NCBI RefSeq assembly: GCF_000241345.1
Contig: NZ_BAED01000063.1
Location: 115,745-179,744, forward strand
DNA: 64,000 nucleotides
Reading direction: 5' to 3'
From: Gordonia amarae NBRC 15530
GTDB lineage: Bacteria; Actinomycetota; Actinomycetes; Mycobacteriales; Mycobacteriaceae
Shown here: one piece after another, positions 27,443 to 37,410 of the stretch
Layout: each line of letters begins with the position of its first letter
How positions within the stretch are numbered: position 1 is the stretch's first letter
Program-made: the position numbers and the translations under genes
Notes under the pieces: generated by a model
The model's input: only the letters and a program-made list of their open reading frames with translations
Databases searched by the model: none
What the model was told of the DNA's origin: nothing

Positions 27443-28999
27443 ATGTCCACAACTCCCGTCACGTCGTCGGCGGCCACGGAAAAAGCCCCGGACGCAGCCG
27501 GTGGGCTCGACCGCAAGGTCCTGCTCGTCGCCGGCGTCGTCGTCCTCGGCGCCATCATGTCGATCCTCGACGTCACCGTCGTGTCCGTCGCGCAGAACAC
27601 GTTCCAGAACGAGTTCGGCACCGATGCGGCCGGTGCCGCCTGGACGATGACCGGCTACACCCTGGCCCTGGCCGCGGTCATCCCGCTGTCGAGCTGGGCC
27701 GTGGCCCGGTTCGGGGCGCGCAACGTGTACCTGACCTCATTGGTGCTGTTCACCATCGGCTCGGCCCTGTGCGCGATGGCCTCCAGTATCGGGATGCTGG
27801 TGGCGTTCCGCGTGATCCAGGGCCTCGGCGGCGGTCTGCTGATGCCGGTCGGCATGATGATCCTGACCAAGGCGGCCGGCCCGGAACGCGTCGGTTCGGT
27901 GATGGCCGTGCTCGGCATCCCGATGCTGCTCGGCCCCATCGCCGGCCCCATCCTCGGCGGCCTGCTCATCGAGACCGCCAGCTGGCACTGGGTGTTCCTG
28001 ATCAACGTGCCCGTCGGCATCATCGCCTTCATCTACTCGTGGATCATCCTGCGCGACAAGGAGGAGACCAGCCGCCCGTCGATCGACATCATCGGCCTGC
28101 TGCTGCTGTCCCCCGGTCTGGCGGCGTTCCTCTACGGCATCTCCACCAGCGCCGAGGAGGGCACCTTCATCGCCGCCAAGGTCCTCATCCCCGCGGCCAT
28201 CGGCCTGGTGCTGATCCTGGCGTTCATCGCCCACGCACTGCGCAGCAAGTCCCCGCTGCTGGATCTGCGGCTGTTCGGCAACAAGACGCTGTCGATCTCG
28301 GTGGTCTCGATGACGCTGTTCATGATCGCGTTCTTCGGCGCCTCGCTGCTGTACCCGCAGTACTTCATCGGCATCCGCGGCGAGTCGACCCTGGCCGCCG
28401 GCCTGCTGCTGGCCCCGCAGGGTCTGGGCGCGATGCTCACGATGCCGATCGCCGGCCGGCTCACCGACAAGATGGGTCCGGGCAAGTTCGTGCTCGGCGG
28501 TCTCGTCCTGATCGTCGCCGGTGTGGGCACCTTCACCTTCCTCGGTGCCGACAGCTCGTACTGGCTGCTGTGCGGTGCGCTGTTCGTGCAGGGTCTGGGT
28601 ATGGGCATGACCATGATGCCGATCATGTCGGCGGCGCTGGCCACCCTGAAGTCCGAGCAGGTTCCCGACGGTTCGACGCTGGTGAACGTGGTGCAGCAGA
28701 CCGCCTCGTCGATCGGCACCGCCATCATCTCGGTGCTGCTGGCCTCCAACCTCGCCGCGCACGCCGAGTCGAAGCTGGCGATCGCCTCCAACGCGGCGCC
28801 CGAGGAGTACGACAAGCTCGTCGCGGCCGGTCAGGCCCCCGCGGAGGTCCCCACGCAGTGGCTGGACTGGGGTGCGTCGGCGTTCGCCGGAGCGTTCGTC
28901 GTGTCCGCCGTGCTGATCGCTGTCACCTTCGTCCCGGCGTTCTTCCTGCCACGTAAGCGCGTGGCCGGTGCCGAGTCGGCCCCGGTGATGATGCACTGA
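27443..28999 (+). CDS. DHA2-family MFS drug exporter (EmrB-like), copy 1
   Basis: A 518-aa proton antiporter of the 14-helix DHA2 family. The antiporter motif C region (GPILGGLLIE) and the first helix LGAIMSILDVTVVSVAQNTF are visible. I start at the ATG with AGGA 8 nt upstream; another ATG six codons earlier is weaker. Collinear throughout with the next gene, including a 45-residue identical stretch. It corresponds in position and family to emrB (Rv0783c) beside ptrB in M. tuberculosis. Likely exports hydrophobic toxicants under MarR control. Confidence 0.9.
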   Translation: MSTTPVTSSAATEKAPDAAGGLDRKVLLVAGVVVLGAIMSILDVTVVSVAQNTFQNEFGTDAAGAAWTMTGYTLALAAVIPLSSWAVARFGARNVYLTSLVLFTIGSALCAMASSIGMLVAFRVIQGLGGGLLMPVGMMILTKAAGPERVGSVMAVLGIPMLLGPIAGPILGGLLIETASWHWVFLINVPVGIIAFIYSWIILRDKEETSRPSIDIIGLLLLSPGLAAFLYGISTSAEEGTFIAAKVLIPAAIGLVLILAFIAHALRSKSPLLDLRLFGNKTLSISVVSMTLFMIAFFGASLLYPQYFIGIRGESTLAAGLLLAPQGLGAMLTMPIAGRLTDKMGPGKFVLGGLVLIVAGVGTFTFLGADSSYWLLCGALFVQGLGMGMTMMPIMSAALATLKSEQVPDGSTLVNVVQQTASSIGTAIISVLLASNLAAHAESKLAIASNAAPEEYDKLVAAGQAPAEVPTQWLDWGASAFAGAFVVSAVLIAVTFVPAFFLPRKRVAGAESAPVMMH

Positions 29000-29013
29000 C
29001 ATCGCTGATTCCC

Positions 29014-29053
29014 GACTGTGCCCGTGCCGGGTTCGCCCGGCACGGGCACAGTC
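29014..29053. terminator. Hairpin terminator between the two MFS genes
   Basis: A perfect 18-bp stem with a TTCG tetraloop (GACTGTGCCCGTGCCGGG and its complement). It separates transcription of the two paralogues, so the second probably has its own promoter. Confidence 0.85.
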
Positions 29054-29158
29054 GTCTCCGGACCCTGCCGCCGTCGCGATATCTGCGCCGGTGCGATAGT
29101 TGCTGACACGGTCCGCGCACATCCGCCACCGCTGATCGCACGACACACAGGAGACCTT

Positions 29159-30700
29159 GTGACCGAATCACCCACGGGCGCCGCGCCGCCGCCGAACACC
29201 AAGCTCGACAAGGAGGTGCTGATCGTCGCCGGTGTCGTCGTGCTCGGCGCCATCATGTCGATCCTCGACGTCACCGTCGTGTCCGTCGCGCAGAACACCT
29301 TCCAGAACGAGTTCGGCACCGACGCCGCGGGCGCCGCCTGGACGATGACCGGCTACACCCTGTCACTGGCCGCGGTGATCCCGCTGTCGGCATGGGCGGC
29401 CGCACGTTTCGGCACCAAGAACGTCTTCCTCGCCTCGGTCGTGCTGTTCACCCTCGGATCGGCATTGTGCGCCACCGCCGTGAACATCGAGATGCTGGTC
29501 GCGTTCCGGATGCTCCAGGGACTCGGCGGCGGCCTGCTCATGCCGGTGGGCATGATGATCCTCACCAAGGCCGCGGGCCCCGCGCGGATGGGTTCGGTGA
29601 TGGCCGCGCTCGGCATCCCGATGCTGCTCGGCCCGATCTGCGGCCCCATCTTGGGCGGGCTGCTGATCGAACAGCTCAGCTGGCACTGGATCTTCCTGAT
29701 CAATCTGCCGATCGGCATCATCGCCCTCGTGTACGCCTGGTTCGTGCTCGACAGCGAGTACGAGGCGTCCCGCGAATCGATCGACGTCCTCGGGCTGCTG
29801 CTGCTGTCCCCCGGCCTGGCCCTGTTCCTGTACGGCATCTCCGGCAGCGCCGAGGAGGGCACCTTCGCCTCCACGCGGGTGCTGCTGCCCGCCGGTATCG
29901 GCCTCGTGCTGATCGTCGCGTTCGTGGTGCACGCCCTGCGCACCGACAAACCGCTGCTCGACCTGCGCCTGTTCACCAACCCCACCCTGCGCACCGCGCT
30001 GATCACGATGTCGCTGTTCGCCATCGCGTTCTTCGGCTCGTCGCTGCTGTTTCCCCAGTACTTCATCGGTATCCGCGACGAGGGCACCATGATGGCCGGT
30101 CTGCTGATGGCTCCCCAGGGGCTCGGCGCGATGGTCACGATGCCGGTCGCGGGCCGGCTCACCGACCGGATGGGGCCGGGCAAGTTCGTCCTCAGCGGCA
30201 TCACGGTCATCTTCGCCGCGATGCTGACGTTCCCGTTCATCGGCGCCGACACCTCGTACTGGGTGATCGGCGGGGCGCTGTTCGTGATGGGCCTGGGCAT
30301 GGGCCTGACGATGACCCCGATCATGACCTCCGCCCTCGCCCGCCTGACCCCCACCCAGGTGCCCGACGGTTCGACCCTGCTCAACGTCACCCAGCAGACG
30401 GCGTCATCGATCGGTACCGCCCTGTTCTCGGTGCTGCTGGCCTCCAACCTCACCAGCCACAAGGAATCCGGGCTCGCCATCCTGTCGAACGCGTCGGAGG
30501 ACGACTACGACAAGCTGGTCCAGGCCGGCCAGGCCCCGCCGAAGATCGAAGATCAGTGGTTCGACTGGGCGGCGCAGGCCTTCGGGCACAGCTTCATCGT
30601 CTCCTGCGTGCTGGTGGCGATCACCATCATCCCGGCGTTCTTCCTGCCGCGCACCCGGATCACCCCCGCCGAGGGCGCGCCACCGCCGATGGTGCACTGA
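29159..30700 (+). CDS. DHA2-family MFS drug exporter (EmrB-like), copy 2
   Basis: A 513-aa paralogue of the preceding exporter with the same 14-helix plan, including the helix LGAIMSILDVTVVSVAQNTF and the motif C region GPILGGLLIE. The start GTG has AGGAG 5 nt upstream; the frame extends further up but crosses the terminator. A 56-bp stretch is identical at DNA level to copy 1, which points to recent duplication or gene conversion. Divergence is concentrated in loops and in the C-terminal third, compatible with a change of substrate. Confidence 0.9.
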   Translation: MTESPTGAAPPPNTKLDKEVLIVAGVVVLGAIMSILDVTVVSVAQNTFQNEFGTDAAGAAWTMTGYTLSLAAVIPLSAWAAARFGTKNVFLASVVLFTLGSALCATAVNIEMLVAFRMLQGLGGGLLMPVGMMILTKAAGPARMGSVMAALGIPMLLGPICGPILGGLLIEQLSWHWIFLINLPIGIIALVYAWFVLDSEYEASRESIDVLGLLLLSPGLALFLYGISGSAEEGTFASTRVLLPAGIGLVLIVAFVVHALRTDKPLLDLRLFTNPTLRTALITMSLFAIAFFGSSLLFPQYFIGIRDEGTMMAGLLMAPQGLGAMVTMPVAGRLTDRMGPGKFVLSGITVIFAAMLTFPFIGADTSYWVIGGALFVMGLGMGLTMTPIMTSALARLTPTQVPDGSTLLNVTQQTASSIGTALFSVLLASNLTSHKESGLAILSNASEDDYDKLVQAGQAPPKIEDQWFDWAAQAFGHSFIVSCVLVAITIIPAFFLPRTRITPAEGAPPPMVH

Positions 30701-30730
30701 GCGTTCATAGAACCGCGCCGCACATACCGG

Positions 30731-30767
30731 ACGTCCGGCCGGAACACCTGGTGTTCCGGCCGGACGT
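30731..30767. terminator. Bidirectional hairpin terminator, MFS / ptrB
   Basis: An 18-bp near-palindrome (ACGTCCGGCCGGAACACC and its complement) with a single central base, between convergent genes. Confidence 0.8.
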
Positions 30768-30797
30768 TCGCCGTTCAGTCAGAAAACAGCCGCTCCG

Positions 30798-32933
30798 TCA
30801 GAAGGTGACCGCGCCGGTCTGCCGGAGGATCCAGGCCAGCTCGAACGACGCCTCTTCCCACTGTTTGTAGCGGCCGCTGACGCCGCCGTGCCCTGCCGAC
30901 ATCTCGGTCTTGAGCAGGATCGGATGTTCGGAGGTGCTCAGCTCCTGCAGCCGCGCAACCCATTTGGCGGCCTCGGTGAACAACACCCGGGTGTCGTGCA
31001 GCGAGGCGAGCGCGAGGATCGGCGGATACGGTTGGGCCGAAACGTTCTCGTACGGGGTATAGGACTTCATGTACTCGTATACGTCGGCGTCGTGCAGCGG
31101 ATCGCCCCACTCGTCCCACTCGATGACCGTCAGCGGCAGCGACGGATCGAGGATCGAGTTGAGCGCGTCCACGAACGGCACCGACGCCAGGATGCCGTGG
31201 AACAGTTCGGGAGCCAGGTTGGCCACCGCACCCATCAGCAGCCCGCCCGCAGAACCGCCCTCGGCCACCATCTGATCGGGTGTGGTCCACCCGGTGTCGA
31301 TGAGATACCGTGCGGCGTCGACGAAGTCGGTGAAGGTGTTCTTCTTGCGCAGGGTCTTGCCGTTCTCGTACCAGTACCGGCCGAGTTCACCGCCACCACG
31401 GATGTGGGCGAAGACCACCACCACACCACGGTCGAGCAACGACAGCCGCGACGCGCTGAACGCGGGATCGATGCTGGACTCGTACGATCCGTAGCCATAC
31501 AGCAGCAGCGGAGCCTGTCCGGTCACGCCCTTGCGGCGGATCACCGACAGCGGGATCTTGGTCCCGTCACCGGCGGTGGCCCATTCGCGCGATTGGACGT
31601 AGTCGGCCGGGTCGTAGCCGCCGAGCACCGGTTGCCGCTTGAGCAGGGTGCGTTCGCCCGTGGCGACGTCGAGTTCGAGCAGCTCGGACGGTTCGAGGAA
31701 ACTGCCGTAGGCGATGCGTAGCCGCGGCGTCACCCATTCCGGATTCCCGGCCAGCGCAACCGAATACAACTCCTGGTCGAACGACACCTGCCGGAAATCA
31801 GCCGCGGTGGGAAAGCCCTCGATCGTGCGCAGATCCGCGATCGACAGCTGCGGGATACCGCCGGCCCGATACGACAGCACGAGATAGTCGCTGAACGCGT
31901 CGAGATCCTCGATCCGCACGTCCGGATCGTGTGCGATGAACGGCCGCCGCGCCGACGGATCGCTCACCGGCGCGATGTCCACGGCGAAGTTCTCCAGCTT
32001 GGCGCCGTCGCGGAGCTCGTTGTGCACGAAAGAGAAATAGTCCTCCCCACCGAGGATCACGTGTTCGACGTTGTACTCGATACCCTCGACGCGCGGGGTG
32101 ATGCTGCGGAACTCGCCGGTGGGGTCGGCGGAGTCGAGAATGTAGGTCTCCGAGGTGATCTTGGAGCCCGCCCCGATCATCAGGTACTTGTCGCTGTGTG
32201 TGGTGCCGATGCCCACCCAGTACCGTTCGTCGGGCTCGTGAAACACCTTGACGTCCTCGGTGCCCGCCCCGATGTCGTGGCGCCACACCGTATCCGGGCG
32301 CCACGCGTCGTCGACCGTCGGATAGAACACGTGCTTGGCATCCAGCGACCACACGGCTCCGCCCGCGGTGCCGGGGATCTCGTCGGCGAGCAGTTCACCG
32401 GTCCGCAGGTCCTTGAACTTCAGCGTGTACCGTTCGTCGCCCACGGTGTCGACGCCGTAGACGAGCCAGTTGCCGTCATCGGAGATGCTGAACGCGCCGA
32501 GGCTGAAGAAGTCGGTGCCCTCGGCCTCGACGTTGGTGTCGAGGGTGATCTCCTCGCCGGGCACGGTGTCGCCGATCTCCGGCGGAGTCCAATCGTCCTC
32601 CCCGGAAATGGGGCAGCGGCAACGGATTCCGTACTGCTTGCCCTCCTGTGTGCGCGAGTAGTACCAGTAACGGCCACGCCGGCTCGGCACCGACATGTCG
32701 GTTTCCTTGACCCGGGACTTGATCTCACTGAAGATCGTCTTGCTCAGCTCGGCCAGCTGCCCGGTGTGCGCCTCGGTGTGCAGGTTCTGCGCCTCCAGGT
32801 AGTCGATGACCTCCTGGTTCGTCTTGTCCCGCAACCATTCATACTCGTCGACGAAGGTGTCGCCGTGGTGCGTGCGCTCGGTGGGCACCTTCTTGGCGAC
32901 CGGCGGTGTGCTCGTGTGTTCCGGCGTGCTCAT
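30798..32933 (-). CDS. ptrB: Oligopeptidase B-type S9A serine peptidase
   Basis: A 711-aa prolyl-oligopeptidase-family enzyme with an N-terminal beta-propeller (to ~residue 420) and a C-terminal alpha/beta hydrolase. Catalytic Ser is in [13 protein letters not shown] near 560, the Asp in HDTRV near 645 and the His in MSAGHGG near 680. Members cut after basic residues in short peptides in the cytosol. The ATG overlaps the purC stop by 4 nt (ATGA). The purC-ptrB pairing matches Rv0780-Rv0782, where M. tuberculosis has the gene split in two; here it is intact. Confidence 0.94.
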   Translation of the reverse strand: MSTPEHTSTPPVAKKVPTERTHHGDTFVDEYEWLRDKTNQEVIDYLEAQNLHTEAHTGQLAELSKTIFSEIKSRVKETDMSVPSRRGRYWYYSRTQEGKQYGIRCRCPISGEDDWTPPEIGDTVPGEEITLDTNVEAEGTDFFSLGAFSISDDGNWLVYGVDTVGDERYTLKFKDLRTGELLADEIPGTAGGAVWSLDAKHVFYPTVDDAWRPDTVWRHDIGAGTEDVKVFHEPDERYWVGIGTTHSDKYLMIGAGSKITSETYILDSADPTGEFRSITPRVEGIEYNVEHVILGGEDYFSFVHNELRDGAKLENFAVDIAPVSDPSARRPFIAHDPDVRIEDLDAFSDYLVLSYRAGGIPQLSIADLRTIEGFPTAADFRQVSFDQELYSVALAGNPEWVTPRLRIAYGSFLEPSELLELDVATGERTLLKRQPVLGGYDPADYVQSREWATAGDGTKIPLSVIRRKGVTGQAPLLLYGYGSYESSIDPAFSASRLSLLDRGVVVVFAHIRGGGELGRYWYENGKTLRKKNTFTDFVDAARYLIDTGWTTPDQMVAEGGSAGGLLMGAVANLAPELFHGILASVPFVDALNSILDPSLPLTVIEWDEWGDPLHDADVYEYMKSYTPYENVSAQPYPPILALASLHDTRVLFTEAAKWVARLQELSTSEHPILLKTEMSAGHGGVSGRYKQWEEASFELAWILRQTGAVTF

Positions 32934-33829
32934 CCCCACACCTCCGCATCCGGCCAGTCGGCGAACGACAACTGTGAAATCAGTTCGTACGCTTCGATAT
33001 ACCGCTGCCGGGTGCGTTCGGTGACGTCCTCGGGCAGTGCGGGCGGCGGGGTGTCGGCCGCGCGGTCCCAGCCCGAATCGGGGCCGGTGAGCCAGTTGCG
33101 GACGATCTGCTTGTCGAAACTCGGCTGCACCTGGCCCGCCTGATAGGTGGCCGCGTCCCAGTAGCGCGAGGAGTCGGGGGTGAGCACCTCGTCGGCCAGG
33201 ACCAGCTCGCCGTCGGCGCCGAGGCCGAACTCGAACTTGGTGTCGGCGAGGATGATGCCGCGTTCGGCGGCCAGTTGCGCCCCCCGCGAATAGATGTCGA
33301 GGGTGGCGGTGCGCAGCGCCTCGGCGCGCTCGGCGCCCTCGGACTGCACCACCCGCTCGAAGCTGATGTTCTCGTCGTGCTCACCCTGTTCGGCCTTGGT
33401 GGCCGGGGTGAAGATCGGTTCGGGCAGCTTGTGCGCCTCGTCGAGCCCCTCGGGCAGGGCGATCCCGCACACGGAACCGGTGGCCCGGTAGTCGAGCAGA
33501 CCCGAACCGGTCAGATAGCCGCGGGCCACGCACTCGACCTGCACCATCGGCAGCTTGTGCACCACCATCGACCGGCCCACCACGTCGGCCGGGATACGTT
33601 CGTCGGTGGGTCCGCCGGCCAGATGGTTCGGGACACCGAGCACGTCGAACCAGAAGAAGCTCATCGCGGTGAGGATGCGGCCTTTGTCGCGGATGGCCGG
33701 TTGAAGAATATGGTCATAGGCGGAGATACGATCGGTGGCCACCAGCAGCAAGGTGTCGGCGTCGATCTCGTAGATCTCGCGTACCTTTCCCGAGGCCACA
33801 TGCTGATATGACTGCAAGTTCGGGCGCAT
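32930..33829 (-). CDS. purC: SAICAR synthetase PurC
   Basis: A 299-aa ATP-dependent ligase joining CAIR and aspartate in purine synthesis. Family landmarks: [27 protein letters not shown] (residues 12-38), the CAIR-binding region [13 protein letters not shown] near 103, and LADTKFEFG near 200. Slightly longer than the E. coli enzyme and typical for actinobacteria. First gene of an overlap-coupled pair with ptrB, divergent from lsr2. Confidence 0.96.
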   Translation of the reverse strand: MRPNLQSYQHVASGKVREIYEIDADTLLLVATDRISAYDHILQPAIRDKGRILTAMSFFWFDVLGVPNHLAGGPTDERIPADVVGRSMVVHKLPMVQVECVARGYLTGSGLLDYRATGSVCGIALPEGLDEAHKLPEPIFTPATKAEQGEHDENISFERVVQSEGAERAEALRTATLDIYSRGAQLAAERGIILADTKFEFGLGADGELVLADEVLTPDSSRYWDAATYQAGQVQPSFDKQIVRNWLTGPDSGWDRAADTPPPALPEDVTERTRQRYIEAYELISQLSFADWPDAEVWG

Positions 33830-34006
33830 ACGTCGACACTAGGCCATGGGGCCGGGTTCGTCTGCGAGTGCCGTCCGGCGTGCGGCGCGCACCAGAACCC
33901 CGGGCATCTTCTGCTACATTTTCGGGAGTCGGCGGGGGCCGGCCGCCGCCACAGCACACACCAGAGCCGACGCGGCAGCCAACATTTCGATTAAGGAATT
34001 CATCCG

Positions 34007-34360
34007 GTGAAACACATTGTCGAGAAGATTGTTGATGACATCGATGGAACGATCCTCTCGGAGTACGAGACCGTGACATTCGCCGTCGACGGCACCACCT
34101 ACGAGTTCGACACCTCCCTCGAACACGCCGCGGAATTCCGGGACAGCCTGCGCCGGTACATCGAGAAGTCGCGGCAGATCGTCAACGGCAACGTGGTCAC
34201 CCGCAAGCGCGTCGCCGCCGTCGGCCAGGACCGTCCCTCCGCCGAGCAGCTGCGGGCGATCCGGGACTGGGCCCGCAAGAACGGTCACGAGGTCAGCAAC
34301 CGCGGCCGCGTGCCCGCGGAGATCGTCGAGGCATTCGAGGCCGCCCACCCCATTCGGTGA
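34007..34360 (+). CDS. lsr2: Lsr2, nucleoid-associated xenogeneic silencer
   Basis: A 117-aa H-NS-like protein. The N-terminal dimerisation domain spans [28 protein letters not shown]; the C-terminal DNA-binding domain has the AT-hook-like RGR in [15 protein letters not shown]. It coats AT-rich DNA and silences foreign genes; the AT-richer DUF262 island in this window is a natural candidate target. In M. tuberculosis lsr2 is next to clpC1; here it stands beside purC. Confidence 0.97.
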   Translation: MKHIVEKIVDDIDGTILSEYETVTFAVDGTTYEFDTSLEHAAEFRDSLRRYIEKSRQIVNGNVVTRKRVAAVGQDRPSAEQLRAIRDWARKNGHEVSNRGRVPAEIVEAFEAAHPIR

Positions 34361-34412
34361 GCGCCCATCCCGTGAGCGCGGCCCGGCGGCGTGCCCGGGC
34401 ATACTTGGCGGC

Positions 34413-34697
34413 ATGAGCGCACCCCGGATCGCCATCACCTACTGCACCCAGTGCAACTGGCTGCTGCGGGCGTCGTGGATGGCGAGCGAACTGCTGAGCA
34501 CCTTCGGCGCCGAGCTGGGGTCGGTAACGCTGGTGCCCGGTACCGGCGGTGTCTTCCACATCGACGTCGACGGCACGCAGGTGTGGGAACGCACACGCGA
34601 CGGCGGTTTTCCCGATGTGGTCACCCTCAAACGGCTGATCCGCGACGCGGCCCTGCCCGACTGGGATCTCGGGCACGCCGACCGCGCGAGCGAGTAG
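34413..34697 (+). CDS. SelT/SelW/SelH-family (Rdx) selenoprotein-like protein
   Basis: A 94-aa thioredoxin-like protein. The redox motif CTQC sits at residues 11-14 (Cys form, no selenocysteine), and GGVFHIDVDGTQVWERTRDGGFPD is the conserved second half. Family members are small thiol-disulfide proteins, often partner-binding, with unclear substrates. It is 52 nt downstream of lsr2, same direction, so possibly co-transcribed. Confidence 0.88.
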   Translation: MSAPRIAITYCTQCNWLLRASWMASELLSTFGAELGSVTLVPGTGGVFHIDVDGTQVWERTRDGGFPDVVTLKRLIRDAALPDWDLGHADRASE

Positions 34698-34726
34698 CCC
34701 CGGCCGGCGTCCCACGCTGTGTGCGG

Positions 34727-36154
34727 CTACAGGATCGGGGCCGGGGTATAGGCCGCGGCCTCCGGGTATTCGTCGATGATCCGCTGGGCGGCGGCCACCA
34801 CATCGGCCACCTGCTGTTCGGCGGCGCCGATGAACGCCTTCTTATCGGCGAGCGCCTCCTCAAGCTGCGCCCGGTCCAGCGGCAGCCGGTCGTCGGCGGC
34901 AAGCCGGTCGAGCAGGTCGGGTTCACGGCCCTCCTCGCGCATCGCCAGGGCGACGGCCACCGCGTTCTCCTTGATGGCCTCGTGCGCGGTCTCACGGCCC
35001 ACCCCGGCCCGCACCGCCGCCATCAGCACCTTGGTGGTGGCCAGGAACGGCAGGTACCGGTCGAGCTCGTTGGCGATCACCGCCGGGTAGGCGCCGAACT
35101 CGGCGAGCACCGTCAGGAAGGTCTCCATCAGTCCGTCGATCGCGAAGAACGCGTCGGGCAGCGCGACCCGGCGCACCACCGAGCAGAACACGTCGCCCTC
35201 GTTCCACTGGGCGCCGGCCAGTTCGGCGGCCATCGAACCGTAGCCGCGCAGCACCACCGCGAGACCGTTGACGCGTTCGCAGCTGCGGGTGTTCATCTTG
35301 TGCGGCATTGCCGAGGAACCCACCTGACCGGGCTGGAAGCCCTCGGTGACCAGCTCATGCCCGGCCATCAGCCGGATGGTGTGCGCCAGCGACGACGGCG
35401 CGGCCGCGGTCTGCACCAGCGCCGACACGACGTCGTGGTCGAGCGATCGCGGATACACCTGCCCCACCGACGTCAGCGACCGCGAGAACCCGAGGTGCTG
35501 CGCGACGCGCTGTTCGAGCTCGGCGAGCTTCTCCGCGTCGCCGTCGAGCAGGTCGAGCATGTCCTGGCTGGTGCCCATCGGGCCCTTGATGCCGCGCAGC
35601 GGATACCGGTCGATGAGCTCGCGCAGCCGGGTGAGGGCGATCATCAGTTCGTCGGCGGCGGAGGCGAACCGCTTGCCGAGCGTGGTGGCCTGGGCGGCGA
35701 CGTTGTGCGAGCGGCCGGCCATCACGACGGTCGAATACTGGGCGGCCCGGTCGGTGATCCGCGCCAGCACCGCCACACCGTGGGCGTGCACATGTTCCAG
35801 CGACCGCAGGATCTGCAGCTGCTCGACGTTCTCGGTCAGATCCCGGCTGGTCATGCCCTTGTGGATCTGCTCGTGCCCGGCGAGCGCGCTGAACTCCTCG
35901 ATCCTCGCCTTCACGTCGTGCCGGGTGACCCGTTCACGGTCGGCGATGGACTGCAGGTCGACCTGGTCGACAACCTTCTCGTAGTCGGCGATGGCCTGCT
36001 CGGGAACGTCGATCCCCAGGTCGCGCTGCGCCTTGAGCACCGCGATCCACAGTTGCCGTTCGAGCACGATCTTGGCGCTCGGCGACCAGATCGAGGTCAG
36101 GTCGGCGGAGGCGTACCGGGAGGCCAGGACGTTGGAGATGGCAGGTTTCGACAC
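34727..36154 (-). CDS. purB: Adenylosuccinate lyase PurB
   Basis: A 475-aa lyase acting twice in purine synthesis (SAICAR to AICAR, adenylosuccinate to AMP). Fumarase-superfamily signature GSSAMPHKMNTRSCERV near residue 277, the first His region TSRDLTENVEQ near 86, and MAGRSHNVAAQATTLGKRFA near 140. I prefer the GTG before SKPAISNV because a TACACT -10-like box ends 6 nt before it; the frame extends seven codons further upstream. Probably leaderless. Confidence 0.95.
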   Translation of the reverse strand: MSKPAISNVLASRYASADLTSIWSPSAKIVLERQLWIAVLKAQRDLGIDVPEQAIADYEKVVDQVDLQSIADRERVTRHDVKARIEEFSALAGHEQIHKGMTSRDLTENVEQLQILRSLEHVHAHGVAVLARITDRAAQYSTVVMAGRSHNVAAQATTLGKRFASAADELMIALTRLRELIDRYPLRGIKGPMGTSQDMLDLLDGDAEKLAELEQRVAQHLGFSRSLTSVGQVYPRSLDHDVVSALVQTAAAPSSLAHTIRLMAGHELVTEGFQPGQVGSSAMPHKMNTRSCERVNGLAVVLRGYGSMAAELAGAQWNEGDVFCSVVRRVALPDAFFAIDGLMETFLTVLAEFGAYPAVIANELDRYLPFLATTKVLMAAVRAGVGRETAHEAIKENAVAVALAMREEGREPDLLDRLAADDRLPLDRAQLEEALADKKAFIGAAEQQVADVVAAAQRIIDEYPEAAAYTPAPIL

Positions 36155-36214
36155 GGCGCAAGTGTATAAGCACACTCGGTGAACCCCGTAATCTTCGGGC
36201 GCCCGGCGCGCGAA

Positions 36215-37360
36215 TCACAGTTCGGCGACCACCGAGGCGACGACCTCACGCATCGATCCGGTGCGGGCGAACACCGCACGCTGGCGCTGATAGCTGGCGC
36301 CCCGGTCGACGATCCGTGAGATACCCGCCAGCTCGGCCCCGCAATCGAGCGAATCGGCAATCGGCTCAAGGCGTTTGAGGAGAGCCGCGAGATCGTCGGT
36401 GACCAGTCGCTCGTCGAGTTCGCGGTTGCAGATGACGATGGCGTCCAGCCCGTACCGGGCGGCGCGCCACTTGTTCTCCTGCACCAGCCACGGCGGCATC
36501 GTCGGCAGTTCCTCACCCGCGTCCAGCCGCCGGGACAGGTCGACCACCAGGCAGTGGATCAGCGCGACGAGCGCCGACAACTCGTCGATGTTGGTGGCAC
36601 CGTCGCACACCCGAACCTCGATGGTGCCCAGATGCGGTGACGGCCGGATGTCCCAGCGGATCTCGTTGGTGTGATCGATGATTCCGGTGGTCTTCTGGTC
36701 GGAGACGAACTTCTCGAACTCGTCCCACCGGGTGAACTGGAACGGCAGGCCGGCGGTGGGCAACTGCTGGAACATCATCGCCCGGTTGCTGGCGTAGCTG
36801 GTGTCCTGACCCGACCACATCGGTGACGACGCCGACAGCGCCAGCAGATGCGGGTAGTAGTTGAGCAGCGAATCGAGGATCGGCAGCACTTTGTCGCGCC
36901 GGTCGATGCCGACGTGTACGTGCACGCCCCAGATGAGCATCTGCCTGCCCCACCACTGGGTGCGTTCGATCAGTTCGGCGTACCGGTGTCCCTCGGTGAG
37001 CAGCTGCGTCGACCATTCGGCGAACGGGTGGGTGCCCGCACCGTAGAGGTCGATACCGAGCTCGTCGGTGAGTTCGCGTACCGCGCCGAGGGTTTCGGAC
37101 AGGTCGGCCACTGCCTCACCGGTGTTGCGGCAGATGCCGGTCACCAGTTCGACGGTGTTACGCAGAAGTTCCTTGTGCACCTTGCCGTTGCGGCCGGCAT
37201 GCTGGTCGCTCGCCAGCAGCGGGAACCGGTCGCCGACCAACTCGAACAGCGCCGCCGCCGAATTCGACAGGTCACCGGTCCGCTTGTCGGTGAGGGCGAA
37301 CTCCCACTCGACACCGAGACTCGGTACCGGCGACCCCACGAAGTCGATCGGGGTGATCAC
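36215..37360 (-). CDS. Carboxylate-amine ligase, YbdK/GCS2 family
   Basis: A 381-aa glutamate-cysteine ligase-like enzyme (GCS2 fold). Motifs: SLGVEWEFALTDKRTGDL near residue 14, GAGTHPFAEW, WGVHVHVGID near 146 and RPSPHLGTIEVRVCDG near 247. Members form amide bonds with ATP; YbdK shows weak gamma-glutamylcysteine ligase activity, and this order makes mycothiol rather than glutathione, so the physiological product is uncertain. It is the Rv0433 counterpart and starts the Rv0433-to-Rv0422c-like block here. Confidence 0.88.
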   Translation of the reverse strand: MITPIDFVGSPVPSLGVEWEFALTDKRTGDLSNSAAALFELVGDRFPLLASDQHAGRNGKVHKELLRNTVELVTGICRNTGEAVADLSETLGAVRELTDELGIDLYGAGTHPFAEWSTQLLTEGHRYAELIERTQWWGRQMLIWGVHVHVGIDRRDKVLPILDSLLNYYPHLLALSASSPMWSGQDTSYASNRAMMFQQLPTAGLPFQFTRWDEFEKFVSDQKTTGIIDHTNEIRWDIRPSPHLGTIEVRVCDGATNIDELSALVALIHCLVVDLSRRLDAGEELPTMPPWLVQENKWRAARYGLDAIVICNRELDERLVTDDLAALLKRLEPIADSLDCGAELAGISRIVDRGASYQRQRAVFARTGSMREVVASVVAEL

Positions 37361-37410
37361 GATGGCCTGATTCCGCGAACCGTGCGGCCCGGACTACCCG
37401 GGGCCCGCGG

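Noticed and set aside
27737..29146. Long antisense frames across the MFS genes
   Set aside because: They are rich in Arg, Gly and Gln, cross gene boundaries and a terminator, and match no family.
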